Origin: Paraburkholderia haematera
GTDB taxonomy: Bacteria; Pseudomonadota; Gammaproteobacteria; Burkholderiales; Burkholderiaceae
Assembly: GCF_905220975.1 (NCBI RefSeq)
Contig: NZ_CAJNBK010000005.1
Location: forward strand, 1 to 64,000
DNA length: 64,000 nucleotides
Reading direction: 5' to 3'
Positions 36,888 through 45,650 of this stretch are shown one piece after another. Below the pieces are notes generated by a model. The model did not search any database and was not told the DNA's origin. It worked only from the letters and a program-made list of their open reading frames with translations. The position numbers and the translations under genes were made by a program. Numbering within the stretch: the first letter of the stretch is position 1; each line of letters opens with the position of its first letter.

Positions 36888-39256
36888 GACGTTCCCTCTG
36901 CGCGTTGTGCGCGCTCTTGCGGCGATAGACCGGCGTTCGCCGAAGCCTGAGCGCGTTCACGTTCAAGATTGCGTTCGAGTTGCGACTTGGCCGCTGTATA
37001 AGGCTTTGGCCACATGACATCGAAATAGCCGATTTTTGCGGCCTCGTTCAAGGTCCACGACGGATTTGCCAGATGCGGCCGCGCAATCGCGCAAAGATCC
37101 GCGCGGCCCGCCGCGATGATGCTGTTCACGTGGTCCGCTTCCGAGATCGCGCCGACGGCGATTGTTGCGATGCCGGCTTCGTTGCGCACACGGTCGGCGA
37201 ACGGTGTCTGGAACATGCGGCCAAACACAGGTTTTTCCTGCTTGCTGACCTGGCCCGACGAGACGTCGATCATGTCGGCGCCTGCGGCTTTGAAGGCACG
37301 CGCAATCTGTACGGCGTCGTCAGGCGTGGTGCCGCCTTCGACCCAGTCGTTAGCGGAAATACGCACGGAAATCGGCTTGTCTTGCGGCCAGACTGCGCGG
37401 ATCGCCTTGAAGATCTGCAAGGGGTAGCGCAGACGATTGTCGAGCGAGCCACCGTATTCGTCGGTGCGTTGGTTGGTCAACGGCGACAGGAAACTCGACA
37501 GAAAGTAGCCGTGTGCGCAGTGCAGTTCGAGCCAATCGAAGCCTGCTTCCGCGGACATTTGTGTGGCGCGTGCGAATTGCGCTTCGATTTCGTGCAGTTC
37601 GTCACGGGTGGCTTCGCGCGAGACCTGGCTGACGCCGTTCAGGTACTGTTGCGGCGAGGCGGACACGAGCGGCCAATTCCCATCGTCGAGCGGCTGGTCG
37701 ATGCCTTCCCACGCAATGCGTGTCGAGCCTTTGGCGCCAGAGTGCCCCAACTGAATTCCGATCTTGGCGTCCGACTGCCTGTGCACGAGGTCGACGATGC
37801 GCTTCCATGCCGTGAGATGGTCCGGCGCGTACATGCCGGGACACGCGGGTGTGATGCGCGCTTCGGGCGATACGCAGGTCATTTCCGTCATGACCAGCGC
37901 GGCTCCGCCCATGGCGCGGGCACCGAGATGCATCAGGTGATAGTCGCCGGCGACGCCGTCGACAGCCGAGTATTGCGCCATGGGCGAGACGACTACGCGG
38001 TTTTTCAGGGTGACGCCGCGCAGCTTGAAGGGCGTGAACATGGGCGGTACGGAGTGTTGTTCGGGCGCGCGGTCAACGCCTGAGCGGTGTGCGAGCCAGT
38101 CTTCGAAAGTCGAGAGATAGCTTGCGTCACGCTCCCGCAAATTTTCGTGCGAAATGCGCTGTGAGCGCGTCAGCAACGAATAGGCGAACTGTTCTGGTTC
38201 GAACGACGCATAGCGATCCACGTGTTCGAACCACTCCGTCGAATTGCGCGCGGCATTCTGAATGCGCAAGACGTCGATGCTGCGCACGTCCGTGTAGTGC
38301 TTCAATGCAGCGGGCAAATCACCCGGATGCGCGGCCATGCTGTTGGCGAGTTCGATCGAATCTTCGAGCGCGAGCTTGGTGCCCGAGCCGATCGAGAAGT
38401 GGGCGGTGTGCGCCGCGTCGCCCATGAGTACGAGAGGCGTTTTCGTGCCGTCGGCGTTGCCACGCCAATGCACCCATTCTTCGTTGACGACGCGCGGGAA
38501 GCGAATCCATTGCGACGACCCGCGCAAATGCGCGGCGTTCGACAGCAATGCGTTGCCGTCCAGATACTTGGCGAACAGCTTCTCGCAGAAGGCGATGCTG
38601 TCCTCCTTGCTCATTTCGTCGAGACCGGCGGCGCGCCACACGTGCTCCGGCGTTTCCACAATAAACGTGGAGGTTTGGTCGTCGAAGCGATAGGCGTGGG
38701 CCTGGAACCAGCCGAACTCGGTTTCTTCGAAGGCGAACGTGAAGGCGTCGAAAAGCTTTTTGGTGCCGAGCCAGACAAAGCGGCAATCGCGCATGTCGAT
38801 CGCAGGCTTGTAAGTGGCCGTGTGCTTTTGACGGATTGCGCTGTTGGCGCCGTCGCAGGCGACGATCAGGTCGGCTTCGTAGGCGGAGTCGTCCGTGACC
38901 TGAGTTTCGAAAACCAGCTTGACGCCTAGCTCTTCGCAGCGCGCCTGCAGGATATTCAGCAGACGTTTGCGGCCGATACCGCAGAAGCCGTGACCCGACG
39001 AGCGAATTTGCCGGCCGCGGAAATTGATCTCGATGTCGTCCCAGTGATTGAAGGCGTCGAGAATCGCGTTCGCGCTCGGAGCGTCGGCGGCGCGCAGGTT
39101 GCCTAGCGTCTGGTCGGAGAATACGACCCCCCAGCCAAAGGTGTCATAGGGACGATTGCGCTCGACCACCGTGACGTCATACGCCGGGTTCCGGCTCTTC
39201 ATTAACAGGCCGAAGTACAACCCGGCCGGCCCGCCGCCGATACAGACTATGCGCAT
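36884..39256 (-). CDS. abmA: 2-aminobenzoyl-CoA monooxygenase/reductase (bifunctional, two flavin domains)
   Basis: 790 residues from the ATG at 39256 (GGGAG ribosome site). Residues 1 to ~385 are a flavin monooxygenase: N-terminal FAD motif [18 protein letters not shown], and [14 protein letters not shown]. Residues ~410-765 are an Old-Yellow-Enzyme reductase: [22 protein letters not shown] and a [11 protein letters not shown] segment. Fusion of the two is the mark of 2-aminobenzoyl-CoA monooxygenase/reductase, which hydroxylates and then reduces the ring to 2-amino-5-oxocyclohex-1-ene-1-carboxyl-CoA. Databases often call it salicylyl-CoA 5-hydroxylase/oxidoreductase; the single-domain hydroxylase lacks the second half. 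First gene of the operon, behind the promoter at 39291-39319. Confidence 0.9.
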   Translation of the reverse strand: MRIVCIGGGPAGLYFGLLMKSRNPAYDVTVVERNRPYDTFGWGVVFSDQTLGNLRAADAPSANAILDAFNHWDDIEINFRGRQIRSSGHGFCGIGRKRLLNILQARCEELGVKLVFETQVTDDSAYEADLIVACDGANSAIRQKHTATYKPAIDMRDCRFVWLGTKKLFDAFTFAFEETEFGWFQAHAYRFDDQTSTFIVETPEHVWRAAGLDEMSKEDSIAFCEKLFAKYLDGNALLSNAAHLRGSSQWIRFPRVVNEEWVHWRGNADGTKTPLVLMGDAAHTAHFSIGSGTKLALEDSIELANSMAAHPGDLPAALKHYTDVRSIDVLRIQNAARNSTEWFEHVDRYASFEPEQFAYSLLTRSQRISHENLRERDASYLSTFEDWLAHRSGVDRAPEQHSVPPMFTPFKLRGVTLKNRVVVSPMAQYSAVDGVAGDYHLMHLGARAMGGAALVMTEMTCVSPEARITPACPGMYAPDHLTAWKRIVDLVHRQSDAKIGIQLGHSGAKGSTRIAWEGIDQPLDDGNWPLVSASPQQYLNGVSQVSREATRDELHEIEAQFARATQMSAEAGFDWLELHCAHGYFLSSFLSPLTNQRTDEYGGSLDNRLRYPLQIFKAIRAVWPQDKPISVRISANDWVEGGTTPDDAVQIARAFKAAGADMIDVSSGQVSKQEKPVFGRMFQTPFADRVRNEAGIATIAVGAISEADHVNSIIAAGRADLCAIARPHLANPSWTLNEAAKIGYFDVMWPKPYTAAKSQLERNLERERAQASANAGLSPQERAQRAEGTS

Positions 39257-39290
39257 GTTTGGCTCCCACGTGGACTTTGCTCTGGAATGT

Positions 39291-39319
39291 AATTTAGGCT
39301 TCGATAGTTTAGATGTCAA
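39291..39319 (-). promoter_or_regulatory. Sigma-70 promoter of the 2-aminobenzoate operon
   Basis: On the minus strand a perfect -35 (TTGACA, 39319-39314) and a good -10 (TAAATT, 39296-39291) are separated by exactly 17 bases. The -10 ends 35 bases before the abmA ATG. Confidence 0.75.
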
Positions 39320-39324
39320 GTAAA
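39308..39324. promoter_or_regulatory. Candidate MarR operator over the -35 element
   Basis: Imperfect palindrome TTTAGAT-GTC-AAGTAAA (5 of 7 positions symmetrical), overlapping the TTGACA box. Size and placement suit a MarR dimer encoded in the same operon (35560-36117). Inference from symmetry only. Confidence 0.45.
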
Positions 39325-39382
39325 TGTTGGGCGGAATCTGGGTGTGGGCGGGCGCGCTTGATCCGGAAGAATAAAGTCCGTT

Positions 39383-39838
39383 ATGAGGGAATACCCTGTC
39401 TATCAGGCCACGGCTTTCGGCCCTGAACATGTGGAAGAAATGAAGCGAGTGTTGGGGGCGAGGAGGAAGGCATACTTTGAGGGATTCGAGCGAGGCATCA
39501 ACGACCTCTCCAGAATTTCAATTGAGGAGATGGTTGGGCCGCAGTACGCTGAACTCCGACCAATCCTATCCGACGCATTCGACGTTCGAAACAAGGTTTT
39601 CCGCGGTCAGGTGACTATGCGTTGCCTACAGCGAGAACAGCTCGGGGAACTGACCGACTATATCTGGCGGCGGTGTCGTTTGCTCGCTGACGGGACGAGC
39701 AGAGAAATTGGGTGCGACGGGTTTGGGCGCAACTCATTTCGAAAGGGCCCGGACGGTCTGGCGGAGAAGTTTAAACTCGGAGTAGACACGGCCAAGAAGT
39801 ATCGTGCGTTTGTCAGACGCCACGTAGAACGGGCCTGA
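39383..39838 (+). CDS. Possible HEPN-like protein of unknown function
   Basis: 151 residues from the ATG at 39383; an in-frame stop lies eight codons upstream, so no longer N-terminus is possible here. The segment [22 protein letters not shown] resembles the R-N-K-x-x-H-G motif of HEPN-type (RNase-like) proteins, but the key His is Arg here. [10 protein letters not shown] follows. Mostly helical, soluble. If it is a HEPN relative, it is probably inactive or a divergent family member. No antitoxin gene is obvious next to it. Divergent from the 2-aminobenzoate operon, which starts 127 bases away. Confidence 0.55.
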   Translation: MREYPVYQATAFGPEHVEEMKRVLGARRKAYFEGFERGINDLSRISIEEMVGPQYAELRPILSDAFDVRNKVFRGQVTMRCLQREQLGELTDYIWRRCRLLADGTSREIGCDGFGRNSFRKGPDGLAEKFKLGVDTAKKYRAFVRRHVERA

Positions 39839-39931
39839 CGTCGCATTGACATGTCGCATCCGCTCGGTAATCTCACTGCGGTCAGCCACGAGAGAAGTGC
39901 TGATTTCGGGGATGTCTGCGTACGCACATCA

Positions 39932-40180
39932 TCACCTGTCATCGAAACCAGATGGACCCTTGGGAGCGTGAGACTTGAGCACGCCCTCGATGTCGCGCTC
40001 GAAGCCGACCGCGTTGCCGAAGCGAGTCATGTTCCAGTTGCAGCCTGTTTTGTCAGCCTCTTGCAATTGCGGGCGCGGCACACCAATTTTCACGCCATCC
40101 TCGACGATTTCCTGCAGTCGATGGATTCGCCGGTTGACCTCCTGCTGTAGCTGCGAAGCATTGAGCGTCTTGCGTATCAT
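39932..40180 (-). CDS. Small conserved protein of unknown function
   Basis: 82 residues from the ATG at 40180 with GGAGA six bases upstream. Helical N-terminus (LNASQLQQEVNRRIHRLQEI) and a more ordinary C-terminal half containing NWNMTRFGNAVGFERDIEGV. No signal peptide. Composition and start site support a real gene; no family recognised. Confidence 0.6.
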   Translation of the reverse strand: MIRKTLNASQLQQEVNRRIHRLQEIVEDGVKIGVPRPQLQEADKTGCNWNMTRFGNAVGFERDIEGVLKSHAPKGPSGFDDR

Positions 40181-40307
40181 CCAAGTCTCCTTCCGGTTGC
40201 TCAAGCCAGTCTAGCGCAAGTGAGGCGCTCCGCGACCTGGCGCTGAAACGCAAAGTGCCTGAGAGAGCAGGCGCCTTGGTCCGTCGGGGTGCGCCAGTAA
40301 GTCAGTA

Positions 40308-40858
40308 CGCAACAGTCACGACTCCGTTGCCGCCAATGCCACGACCACTGGACCCAACGTCATACGGCATCTGAACGGACTGCGCGCGGTGGAGATACTG
40401 GCGACACCCACTGCACCCCTCGGTCAGGTAATTTCTGCGTCAAAGAAAGCGCTAGTGACGCTTGTGCTACCGACGGGCTACGAGGTGAAGTTTGGCGGCT
40501 TGTACCCGCAACTCGAACGTGCCGCGCTTAATGTGGGCGGCGCAGCTGTCGTTGCTCTCGCTCCCACGGTATCGTATTGCTGCAACTGGTGAAGCGAAAC
40601 GAAGCGCAAGGACTCTCTGTGGTCGACGCCGTTCGCGACGCGGTTAGCGTGCGCTTCCGGCCAATTCTCCTGACTGCGTTGACCGCTTCACTGGGTTTGC
40701 TGCCCACCGCCCTTGGATTCGGCAAGGGCGCAGCCCCCGAACAAGGATTGGCCATCGTTACGCTGGGTGGGTTAGTCTGGAGTGGCTTGCTCAGTACGAA
40801 CCTGCTGCCAGCTCTTTATGTGTACAAGCGCGAGAAGCTGCTTCGGAAAATATCGTAG
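40308..40858 (+). pseudogene. Remnant of a heavy-metal RND efflux pump gene (CzcA/CusA type)
   Basis: Two reading frames carry recognisable pieces of one gene. The first, around 40345-40560, encodes GPNVIRHLNGLRAVEI...LPTGYEVKFGGLYPQLERA, the end of a periplasmic loop in HME-RND pumps. The second, 40571-40858, encodes GIVLLQLVKRNEAQGLSVVDAV...RFRPILLTALTASLGLLPTALG to the stop, the last membrane helices. Between them about 130 residues are missing and the frame changes. The N-terminal two thirds are gone. It is therefore a deleted, frameshifted remnant at the edge of the metal-resistance zone. Confidence 0.82.
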
Positions 40859-40969
40859 ACGCGTTGAGTTCGCTTGGAACGGCCCCCCATTGGCACGGCT
40901 TTATGGCGACGATACGCCGACGCACGACGGTACCGCTGTTGGACCCGACAATCCTGGAATCTCGAAAAG

Positions 40970-42181
40970 ATGCAGACCAATTCCACGCCGCGCGCGGGCA
41001 CGCTCAGCCAGATTCCCCGTGGTATCTGGATGCTCGGCTTCGTCAGCATGTTCATGGATATTTCGTCGGAAGTCATTCACAGCCTTCTGCCGATGTTCCT
41101 GGTAACGAGTCTGGGTGCGAGCGCGATGATGGTTGGCCTCATTGAAGGCGTCGCGGAAGCGACTACGCCTGTCGTGAAAATGTTCTCCGGCGCCCTGAGC
41201 GACTACCTTGGCAACCGGAAATGGCTGGCGGTCATCGGATACGGCATGGGCGCGTTGAGCAAACCATTATTTGCGCTCGCGCCAACTGTGGGTATCGTCC
41301 TGACGGCGCGCGTCGCGGACAGAATCGGCAAGGGCCTGCGGGGTGCGCCGCGCGATGCGCTCGTAGCGGATATCACACCTGCCCACCTGCGTGGCGCCGC
41401 CTATGGCTTGCGACAGTCGCTCGACACGGTCGGCGCGTTTCTCGGACCGTTGCTCGCCGTCGGGCTGATGCTGCTGTGGGCAGATAACTTTCGCCGTGTG
41501 TTCTGGGTCGCCATGATTCCGGGTCTTGCCGCCGTGGCGATACTGGTAGTCGGTATCAAGGAGCCAGTACACCAGCCGGGCGCAAAACGAGTCAACCCGC
41601 TGAAGTTCGAAAATCTGAAAAAGCTGAGCCGCTCTTATTGGTGGGTGGTGTTCATCGGGGCGGTATTCACGCTCGCGCGATTCAGCGAGGCGTTCCTCGT
41701 CTTGCGTGCGATGCAAGGCGGTGTACCGATTGCGCTTGTGCCGCTTGTGATGGTGGCAATGAACCTTGTGTATTCCGTGTCGGCCTATCCCTTTGGCAAA
41801 CTGGCCGACTCGATGAGCCACACCAGACTACTCGCCATCGGCCTTATTGTGCTGATTGCGTCGGATGTCGTACTCGCGCACGGAAGCCACTGGCCGGTCG
41901 TCCTTCTTGGCGTAGCGCTGTGGGGCTTGCATATGGGGCTGACGCAGGGACTGCTGGCGACGATGGTTGCGCATGCCGCACCCCCAGACCTGAAGGGTAC
42001 GGCATTTGGCTTCTTTAATTTGATGAGCGGCCTGGCGATGCTTGTGGCGAGCGTCGTCGCGGGCGAGTTGTGGGACCGGCTCGGGGCTGGCGCAACGTTT
42101 TATGCAGGTGCGGGGTTTTGCGTGCTGACTCTTTGTGCCCTTGCTATCCGCGGGGGATTGCGCCGAATGCGCGCCTTCTAG
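40970..42181 (+). CDS. MFS transporter
   Basis: 403 residues from the ATG at 40970; about twelve hydrophobic helices. MFS loop motifs: GALSDYLGNRKWLAV between TM2 and TM3, and a strongly conserved DRIGKGLRGAPRDALVAD segment typical of a family of MFS carriers found beside chromate and other metal-resistance genes. DKL/ADS repeat in the second half (FGKLADSMSHTRLL). The substrate is unknown; location 100 bases after an RND-pump remnant and near dmeF and chrA suggests metal or oxyanion efflux. Ribosome site weak (GAAAAG). Confidence 0.82.
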   Translation: MQTNSTPRAGTLSQIPRGIWMLGFVSMFMDISSEVIHSLLPMFLVTSLGASAMMVGLIEGVAEATTPVVKMFSGALSDYLGNRKWLAVIGYGMGALSKPLFALAPTVGIVLTARVADRIGKGLRGAPRDALVADITPAHLRGAAYGLRQSLDTVGAFLGPLLAVGLMLLWADNFRRVFWVAMIPGLAAVAILVVGIKEPVHQPGAKRVNPLKFENLKKLSRSYWWVVFIGAVFTLARFSEAFLVLRAMQGGVPIALVPLVMVAMNLVYSVSAYPFGKLADSMSHTRLLAIGLIVLIASDVVLAHGSHWPVVLLGVALWGLHMGLTQGLLATMVAHAAPPDLKGTAFGFFNLMSGLAMLVASVVAGELWDRLGAGATFYAGAGFCVLTLCALAIRGGLRRMRAF

Positions 42182-42271
42182 TTGAATACGTTGCCGAGCG
42201 GTGCATCTAACCGGGCACGGTCAATGCCGTTTCGAACCCTGCGCGACATCAGATAACGATTACGCAACGAT

Positions 42272-42550
42272 TCATTGTTCGTCATCGTCCCCGTGGTGCT
42301 TGTACCAGCCCTTGTGTTTGCCGTTGTCATGCCAATGACGTTCATCACGGTATTCGCCCTGATATCCGTAACCATAGACAGGCGCCGGTGCATAGACCAC
42401 TGGAGGCGGTTGATAGACCACGGGAGGCGGCGCTACATATACCGGACCGGGCACGCCGAGAAAGACGTTGACGTCTGCGTGTGCCGACGCTAGCCCCGAG
42501 GCGCAGGTACCACAGATTCCCAAAGCGGATAAAACCAGTGCGCGTTTCAT
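42272..42550 (-). CDS. Exported PXPV-repeat protein
   Basis: 92 residues. Signal peptide 1 to ~23 (LVLSALGICGTCASGLASA). The mature part contains repeated proline-valine units (GPVYVAPPPVVYQPPPVVYA) and a His-rich, acidic C-terminus (YKHHGDDDEQ). PXPV-repeat proteins are small periplasmic proteins of unknown function in Burkholderiaceae. The His/Asp-rich end could bind metal, which would fit the neighbouring cation-efflux genes, but this is inference. Confidence 0.82.
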   Translation of the reverse strand: MKRALVLSALGICGTCASGLASAHADVNVFLGVPGPVYVAPPPVVYQPPPVVYAPAPVYGYGYQGEYRDERHWHDNGKHKGWYKHHGDDDEQ

Positions 42551-42748
42551 GATGCTCTTCCGTTCACGTTACACAGTCCGCCTGAGCGGGCCGATACACC
42601 CCCAAAGTCGATGGTAGATGAGGGAGCGAACGTCAGGTGAAACGGCGAGGCGTCTCCTGTAACCTTTTGTAAGCCAAACGAAGAGTTGCCCGCCAATCCG
42701 AAACGCACGTTCGTTGAAAGCGGTTCTGTCAGGCCGGGCGTCTGGACT

Positions 42749-42946
42749 TCACTCTGACGACAACTCTGAGGATTCCCGCTGCAGCTTGGCCTGTCGCCTA
42801 GCCCGGTCATTTATCACCTGATGGCGCCGGTGGTCGGTCATCTTCTTCCACGCCCGAATTTCATCGAGCGTGCGAAAACACCCGACGCACAATCTGGTCT
42901 TGCCATCGAAGGTACAGACATCGATGCAGGGCGACTTGACTGCCAT
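42749..42946 (-). CDS. DUF1289 protein
   Basis: 65 residues with the family core SPCIDVCTFDGKTRLCVGCFRTLDEIRAW: four Cys in C-x3-C-x8-C-x2-C spacing, likely to bind a metal such as zinc or an Fe-S centre, then a helical basic tail. Function unknown. It starts three bases after the stop of dmeF and is probably co-transcribed with dmeRF. Confidence 0.88.
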   Translation of the reverse strand: MAVKSPCIDVCTFDGKTRLCVGCFRTLDEIRAWKKMTDHRRHQVINDRARRQAKLQRESSELSSE

Positions 42947-42949
42947 GGG

Positions 42950-44239
42950 TTAGGCCGCCGCGTGTGAAGGTTGTACTTCAACGGTGACATGCGACAGCCC
43001 CTTGAAGCGCTCGAGCACTGCGTGATAGAACCGCGAATCACGCTGGGGTTCACCCGTTGCCACCGACACCACGGCACTCATGTGACCTGGACCTACCCGC
43101 CATACATGCAGGTCGACGACCTTGTCGCCACGGTCCTCAATAGCGTTCCGCACGTTCTCCGCCATACGTCGGTCGGAGTTCATGTCGAGCAGGATTGCGC
43201 CCGTGTCTCGCATCAAGCCGTACGACCAGTTTGCAATCACTAGCGCGCCGATGACACCCGCCAGCGGGTCCATCCAGAGCCAGCCAAATGCGCGTGCCAG
43301 TAAGAGGCCGATGATAGCCAGCACGGAGACCGCCGCATCCGCCATCACGTGAATGTAGGCCGACCGGATGTTGTGGTCGCGGGTCGCTGCTTCGTGCGCG
43401 TCGTCGTGGTGCTCATGTTCCTCGAATTCGACTTCGTGCTCGCCTCCCGGCATCCGCACGATGGCTTTGAAGGCGTGCGGCTCAGGAATGTCCTCCTTCG
43501 ATTCCAGATAGCTGCCACGGTCCGCCAGCGTGAATACCTGTTGCCTCCCATCAGGTCGCACCGTGGTAACGGACACGGTCGAAGCGCCCAGTCGCGAACC
43601 CTCCGTCGTAGGTGTAATCCGGAAAACGGGCGGCACGTCATCTTCGAAGATGGAAACGGCAAACACGCCGGATGGCGCAAAAATCTTCTGCACCTCGTCT
43701 TCATGAGCATGGTCGTCGTGACCATGGCCGTGTCCGTGGCTATGACCATGGCTATGACCATGGCTATGGCCGTGGTCGCCGCCGCTCAACAGCCACACAC
43801 TTGCCAGGTTAACCAGCAGGCCGACCACCGCGATAGGAATCGCTTCGCCGAAGTGAATGGGTACCGGCAATAGAAAGCGCGACACCGCCTCGTAGCCAAT
43901 CAGCACTGCAATCATCGCGAGTACGATGGCACTCGTGAACCCTGCGAGGTCGCCGAGCTTACCGGTACCGAATACGAAACGGGAGTCGGTGGCGTGCTTG
44001 CGCGCGTAGGTGTACGCGAGGGCTGCAATCAGCATCGCGCCGGCATGCGTCGACATGTGCAGACCATCGGCGACCAGCGCAAGCGAGCCGAACATACTGC
44101 CGCCGACGATTTCAACCAGCATCATCGCGCTGCACAGTGCAATCACGGCCCACGTCTTCCGCTCATTCTTTTCATGACCAGCACCCAGAAAGATGTGGTC
44201 ATGTCCTGCGCCAAACGCGGCGTTCCTGAAATCACTCAT
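42950..44239 (-). CDS. dmeF: Cation-diffusion-facilitator Co/Ni exporter, DmeF-like
   Basis: 429 residues from the ATG at 44239. Cation diffusion facilitator: TM helices at about 28-50, 58-78, 95-115 and 130-150 with metal-site residues in LVADGLHMSTHAG, then a His-rich cytoplasmic loop (about 154-182, repeated HGHSHGHS units) followed by an inserted strand-rich domain of ~90 residues (FAPSGVFAVSIFEDDVPPVF...) before the last two helices (IHVMADAAVSVLAI) and the C-terminal CDF domain. This layout with a long inserted segment is DmeF-like. Exports Co2+ and Ni2+ from the cytoplasm in exchange for protons. Eight bases after dmeR. Confidence 0.88.
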   Translation of the reverse strand: MSDFRNAAFGAGHDHIFLGAGHEKNERKTWAVIALCSAMMLVEIVGGSMFGSLALVADGLHMSTHAGAMLIAALAYTYARKHATDSRFVFGTGKLGDLAGFTSAIVLAMIAVLIGYEAVSRFLLPVPIHFGEAIPIAVVGLLVNLASVWLLSGGDHGHSHGHSHGHSHGHGHGHDDHAHEDEVQKIFAPSGVFAVSIFEDDVPPVFRITPTTEGSRLGASTVSVTTVRPDGRQQVFTLADRGSYLESKEDIPEPHAFKAIVRMPGGEHEVEFEEHEHHDDAHEAATRDHNIRSAYIHVMADAAVSVLAIIGLLLARAFGWLWMDPLAGVIGALVIANWSYGLMRDTGAILLDMNSDRRMAENVRNAIEDRGDKVVDLHVWRVGPGHMSAVVSVATGEPQRDSRFYHAVLERFKGLSHVTVEVQPSHAAA

Positions 44240-44247
44240 GTTCTGCT

Positions 44248-44523
44248 CTACTTGAAGTAACTGTGAACAACCTCGATGAGTTGCTCGGTTGCACTGCCGG
44301 CTGGCTCGTCGTGAGTTTCCGCATCGACGAGATGGCTGCGGATATGGTCTTCGAGCACGACCGCCAGCAGGCCGTTCATCGCCCCACGGCAGCTCGTAAT
44401 TTGTTGCAGCACGTCGACGCATCCTTGCTCCTGCTCGAGCGCTCGCTCGATGGCTTCAACCTGTCCTTTGATACGGCGGACGCGGTTGAGCAGTTTCTGT
44501 TTCTCGCGAATGGTGTGGCTCAT
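44248..44523 (-). CDS. dmeR: Metal-sensing repressor of the CsoR/RcnR family (DmeR)
   Basis: 91 residues, all helical, DUF156 fold: LLNRVRRIKGQVEAIERALEQEQGCVDVLQQITSCRGAMNGLLAVVLEDHIRSHLVD. Metal ligands expected from this family: His in the N-terminal SHTIREK, Cys in QGCVDV and Cys in ITSCRG, and His in EDHIRSH, consistent with Ni/Co sensors (RcnR/DmeR). As a tetramer it binds G/C-rich-centred palindromes and releases on metal binding. Two such sites lie upstream (44537-44555 and 44560-44580). Strong ribosome site GGAGGTC. Operon with dmeF. Confidence 0.9.
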   Translation of the reverse strand: MSHTIREKQKLLNRVRRIKGQVEAIERALEQEQGCVDVLQQITSCRGAMNGLLAVVLEDHIRSHLVDAETHDEPAGSATEQLIEVVHSYFK

Positions 44524-44536
44524 CGATGACCTCCTA

Positions 44537-44555
44537 TATACCGTGGGGGAGTATA
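44537..44555. promoter_or_regulatory. DmeR operator, proximal site
   Basis: TATAC and GTATA arms (5 bp, perfect) flank a 9-base centre CGTGGGGGA, the A/T-arm, G-run-centre pattern of CsoR/RcnR-family operators. Lies 14 bases upstream of the dmeR start. Confidence 0.65.
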
Positions 44556-44559
44556 GCTA

Positions 44560-44580
44560 ATATAGGGTAGAGGGGTATAT
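44560..44580. promoter_or_regulatory. DmeR operator, distal site
   Basis: ATATA / TATAT arms flank an 11-base centre GGGTAGAGGGG, a second copy of the same A/T-arm, G-rich-centre design, immediately next to the first site. Two tandem sites suggest two tetramers over the dmeR promoter. Confidence 0.55.
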
Positions 44581-44652
44581 CAATTTATGGACTGACCAGT
44601 ATTTCAACGGCGCCGCTCTCCCTCACAATTTCATTCTTGTAGAGTTCACTAC

Positions 44653-44675
44653 CATGTTGTAACGTATACAACATG
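44653..44675. promoter_or_regulatory. Palindromic operator overlapping the chrB start codon
   Basis: Perfect 9-bp inverted repeat (CATGTTGTA / TACAACATG) with a 5-base spacer. Its right arm contains the chrB ATG itself (44673-44675). No ribosome site precedes the ATG. A weak -35/-10 pair (TTGTAG, 17 bases, TAACGT at 44661-44666) would place the transcript start at about the ATG, so the message may be leaderless. Probable ChrB autoregulatory site. Confidence 0.65.
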
Positions 44676-45650
44676 AACTCACTGAATGACTGGCTCCTCC
44701 TCGTCTTGACGCTGCCGACTGATAACGCCACGGCCCGGATGCGCTTCTGGCGCGCCCTAAAGGCGAAAGGCTGCGCTGTCTTACGGGACGGGGTCTACCT
44801 GCTGCCCGCGACCAGCGCCGCCGAAGCTGAATTGCTGGAACTCGGAGCGAGCATCGGCGAAGCCGGCGGAGCGGCTCATCTGGTGCGGGCACCGAGTCGG
44901 GACGCAGACCAGGAAGCCGAATTCCGGTCCCTGTTCGACAGAGCAGACGACTACGGTGCTTTCGTGCGGTCGCTTGCCGATGCGAGAAAGACGCTGTCGG
45001 ACCTCTCTCCGGCTGAAATCACCCGGCTTTTACGCCGTACTGGCAAAGATTTCGAGGCGATTTCCAGTATCGATTTCTTCCGTAACGAGGCATCCACTCG
45101 AGCCGAGGCCGCCTGGCAGGATTTTGTCGCACTGGCGAACACTGTCCTGTCGCCGGGGGAGCCTCATCCGGCCGAAGGCGCAATTCCCGTACTACGTCGC
45201 GAAGACCACCAGGGCCGGACCTGGGCAACCCGTCAACGGCTGTGGGTCGACCGCGTCGCCAGCGCGTGGCTCATCCGGCGTTTTATTGATTTCCGGGCAC
45301 AGTTCCTGTGGCTCGCGTCGCCGGGCGAGTGCCCAGCTGATGCGTTGGGCTTCGACTTCGATGGCGCTGCATTTACGCACGTCGGCGAGCGCGTGACCTT
45401 CGAGGTACTGGTAGCCAGCTTCAACCTTGAAGACGAACCGGGGCTGCTCAAGCTTGGCACGATGGTGCACGCGCTTGATATTGGCGGCCCGGTTGTACCG
45501 GAAGCCATCGGTTTCGAAGCAGTGATGGCGGGGGCAAAAGCGCGTGCGTTGACCGACGACGAAATGCTCGCAGAGATGAGCAATGTCCTCGATTCGCTGC
45601 TCGCGCACTTTGCAGCAACCGGGAAGACTGACGCCGGGAAACGTCCGTGA
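44673..45650 (+). CDS. chrB: Chromate-responsive regulator ChrB
   Basis: 325 residues. N-terminal ChrB domain (about 1-150; WLLLVLTLPTDNATARMRFWRALKAKGCAVLRDGVYLLP, a winged-helix-like segment) and C-terminal ChrB domain (about 190-310; WATRQRLWVDRVASAWLIRRFIDFRAQFLW, a Cys/Asp-rich putative chromate-sensing part). ChrB senses chromate and controls chrA. It overlaps chrA by four bases (GTGA). A perfect palindrome covers its start codon, and the divergent dmeR operators are less than 100 bases away. Confidence 0.93.
   Translation: MNSLNDWLLLVLTLPTDNATARMRFWRALKAKGCAVLRDGVYLLPATSAAEAELLELGASIGEAGGAAHLVRAPSRDADQEAEFRSLFDRADDYGAFVRSLADARKTLSDLSPAEITRLLRRTGKDFEAISSIDFFRNEASTRAEAAWQDFVALANTVLSPGEPHPAEGAIPVLRREDHQGRTWATRQRLWVDRVASAWLIRRFIDFRAQFLWLASPGECPADALGFDFDGAAFTHVGERVTFEVLVASFNLEDEPGLLKLGTMVHALDIGGPVVPEAIGFEAVMAGAKARALTDDEMLAEMSNVLDSLLAHFAATGKTDAGKRP

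Noticed and set aside
43687..43790. Repeat array that could be mistaken for a CRISPR or minisatellite
   Set aside because: Units are 12 bases, have no spacers and are translated in frame as the His-rich loop of DmeF.
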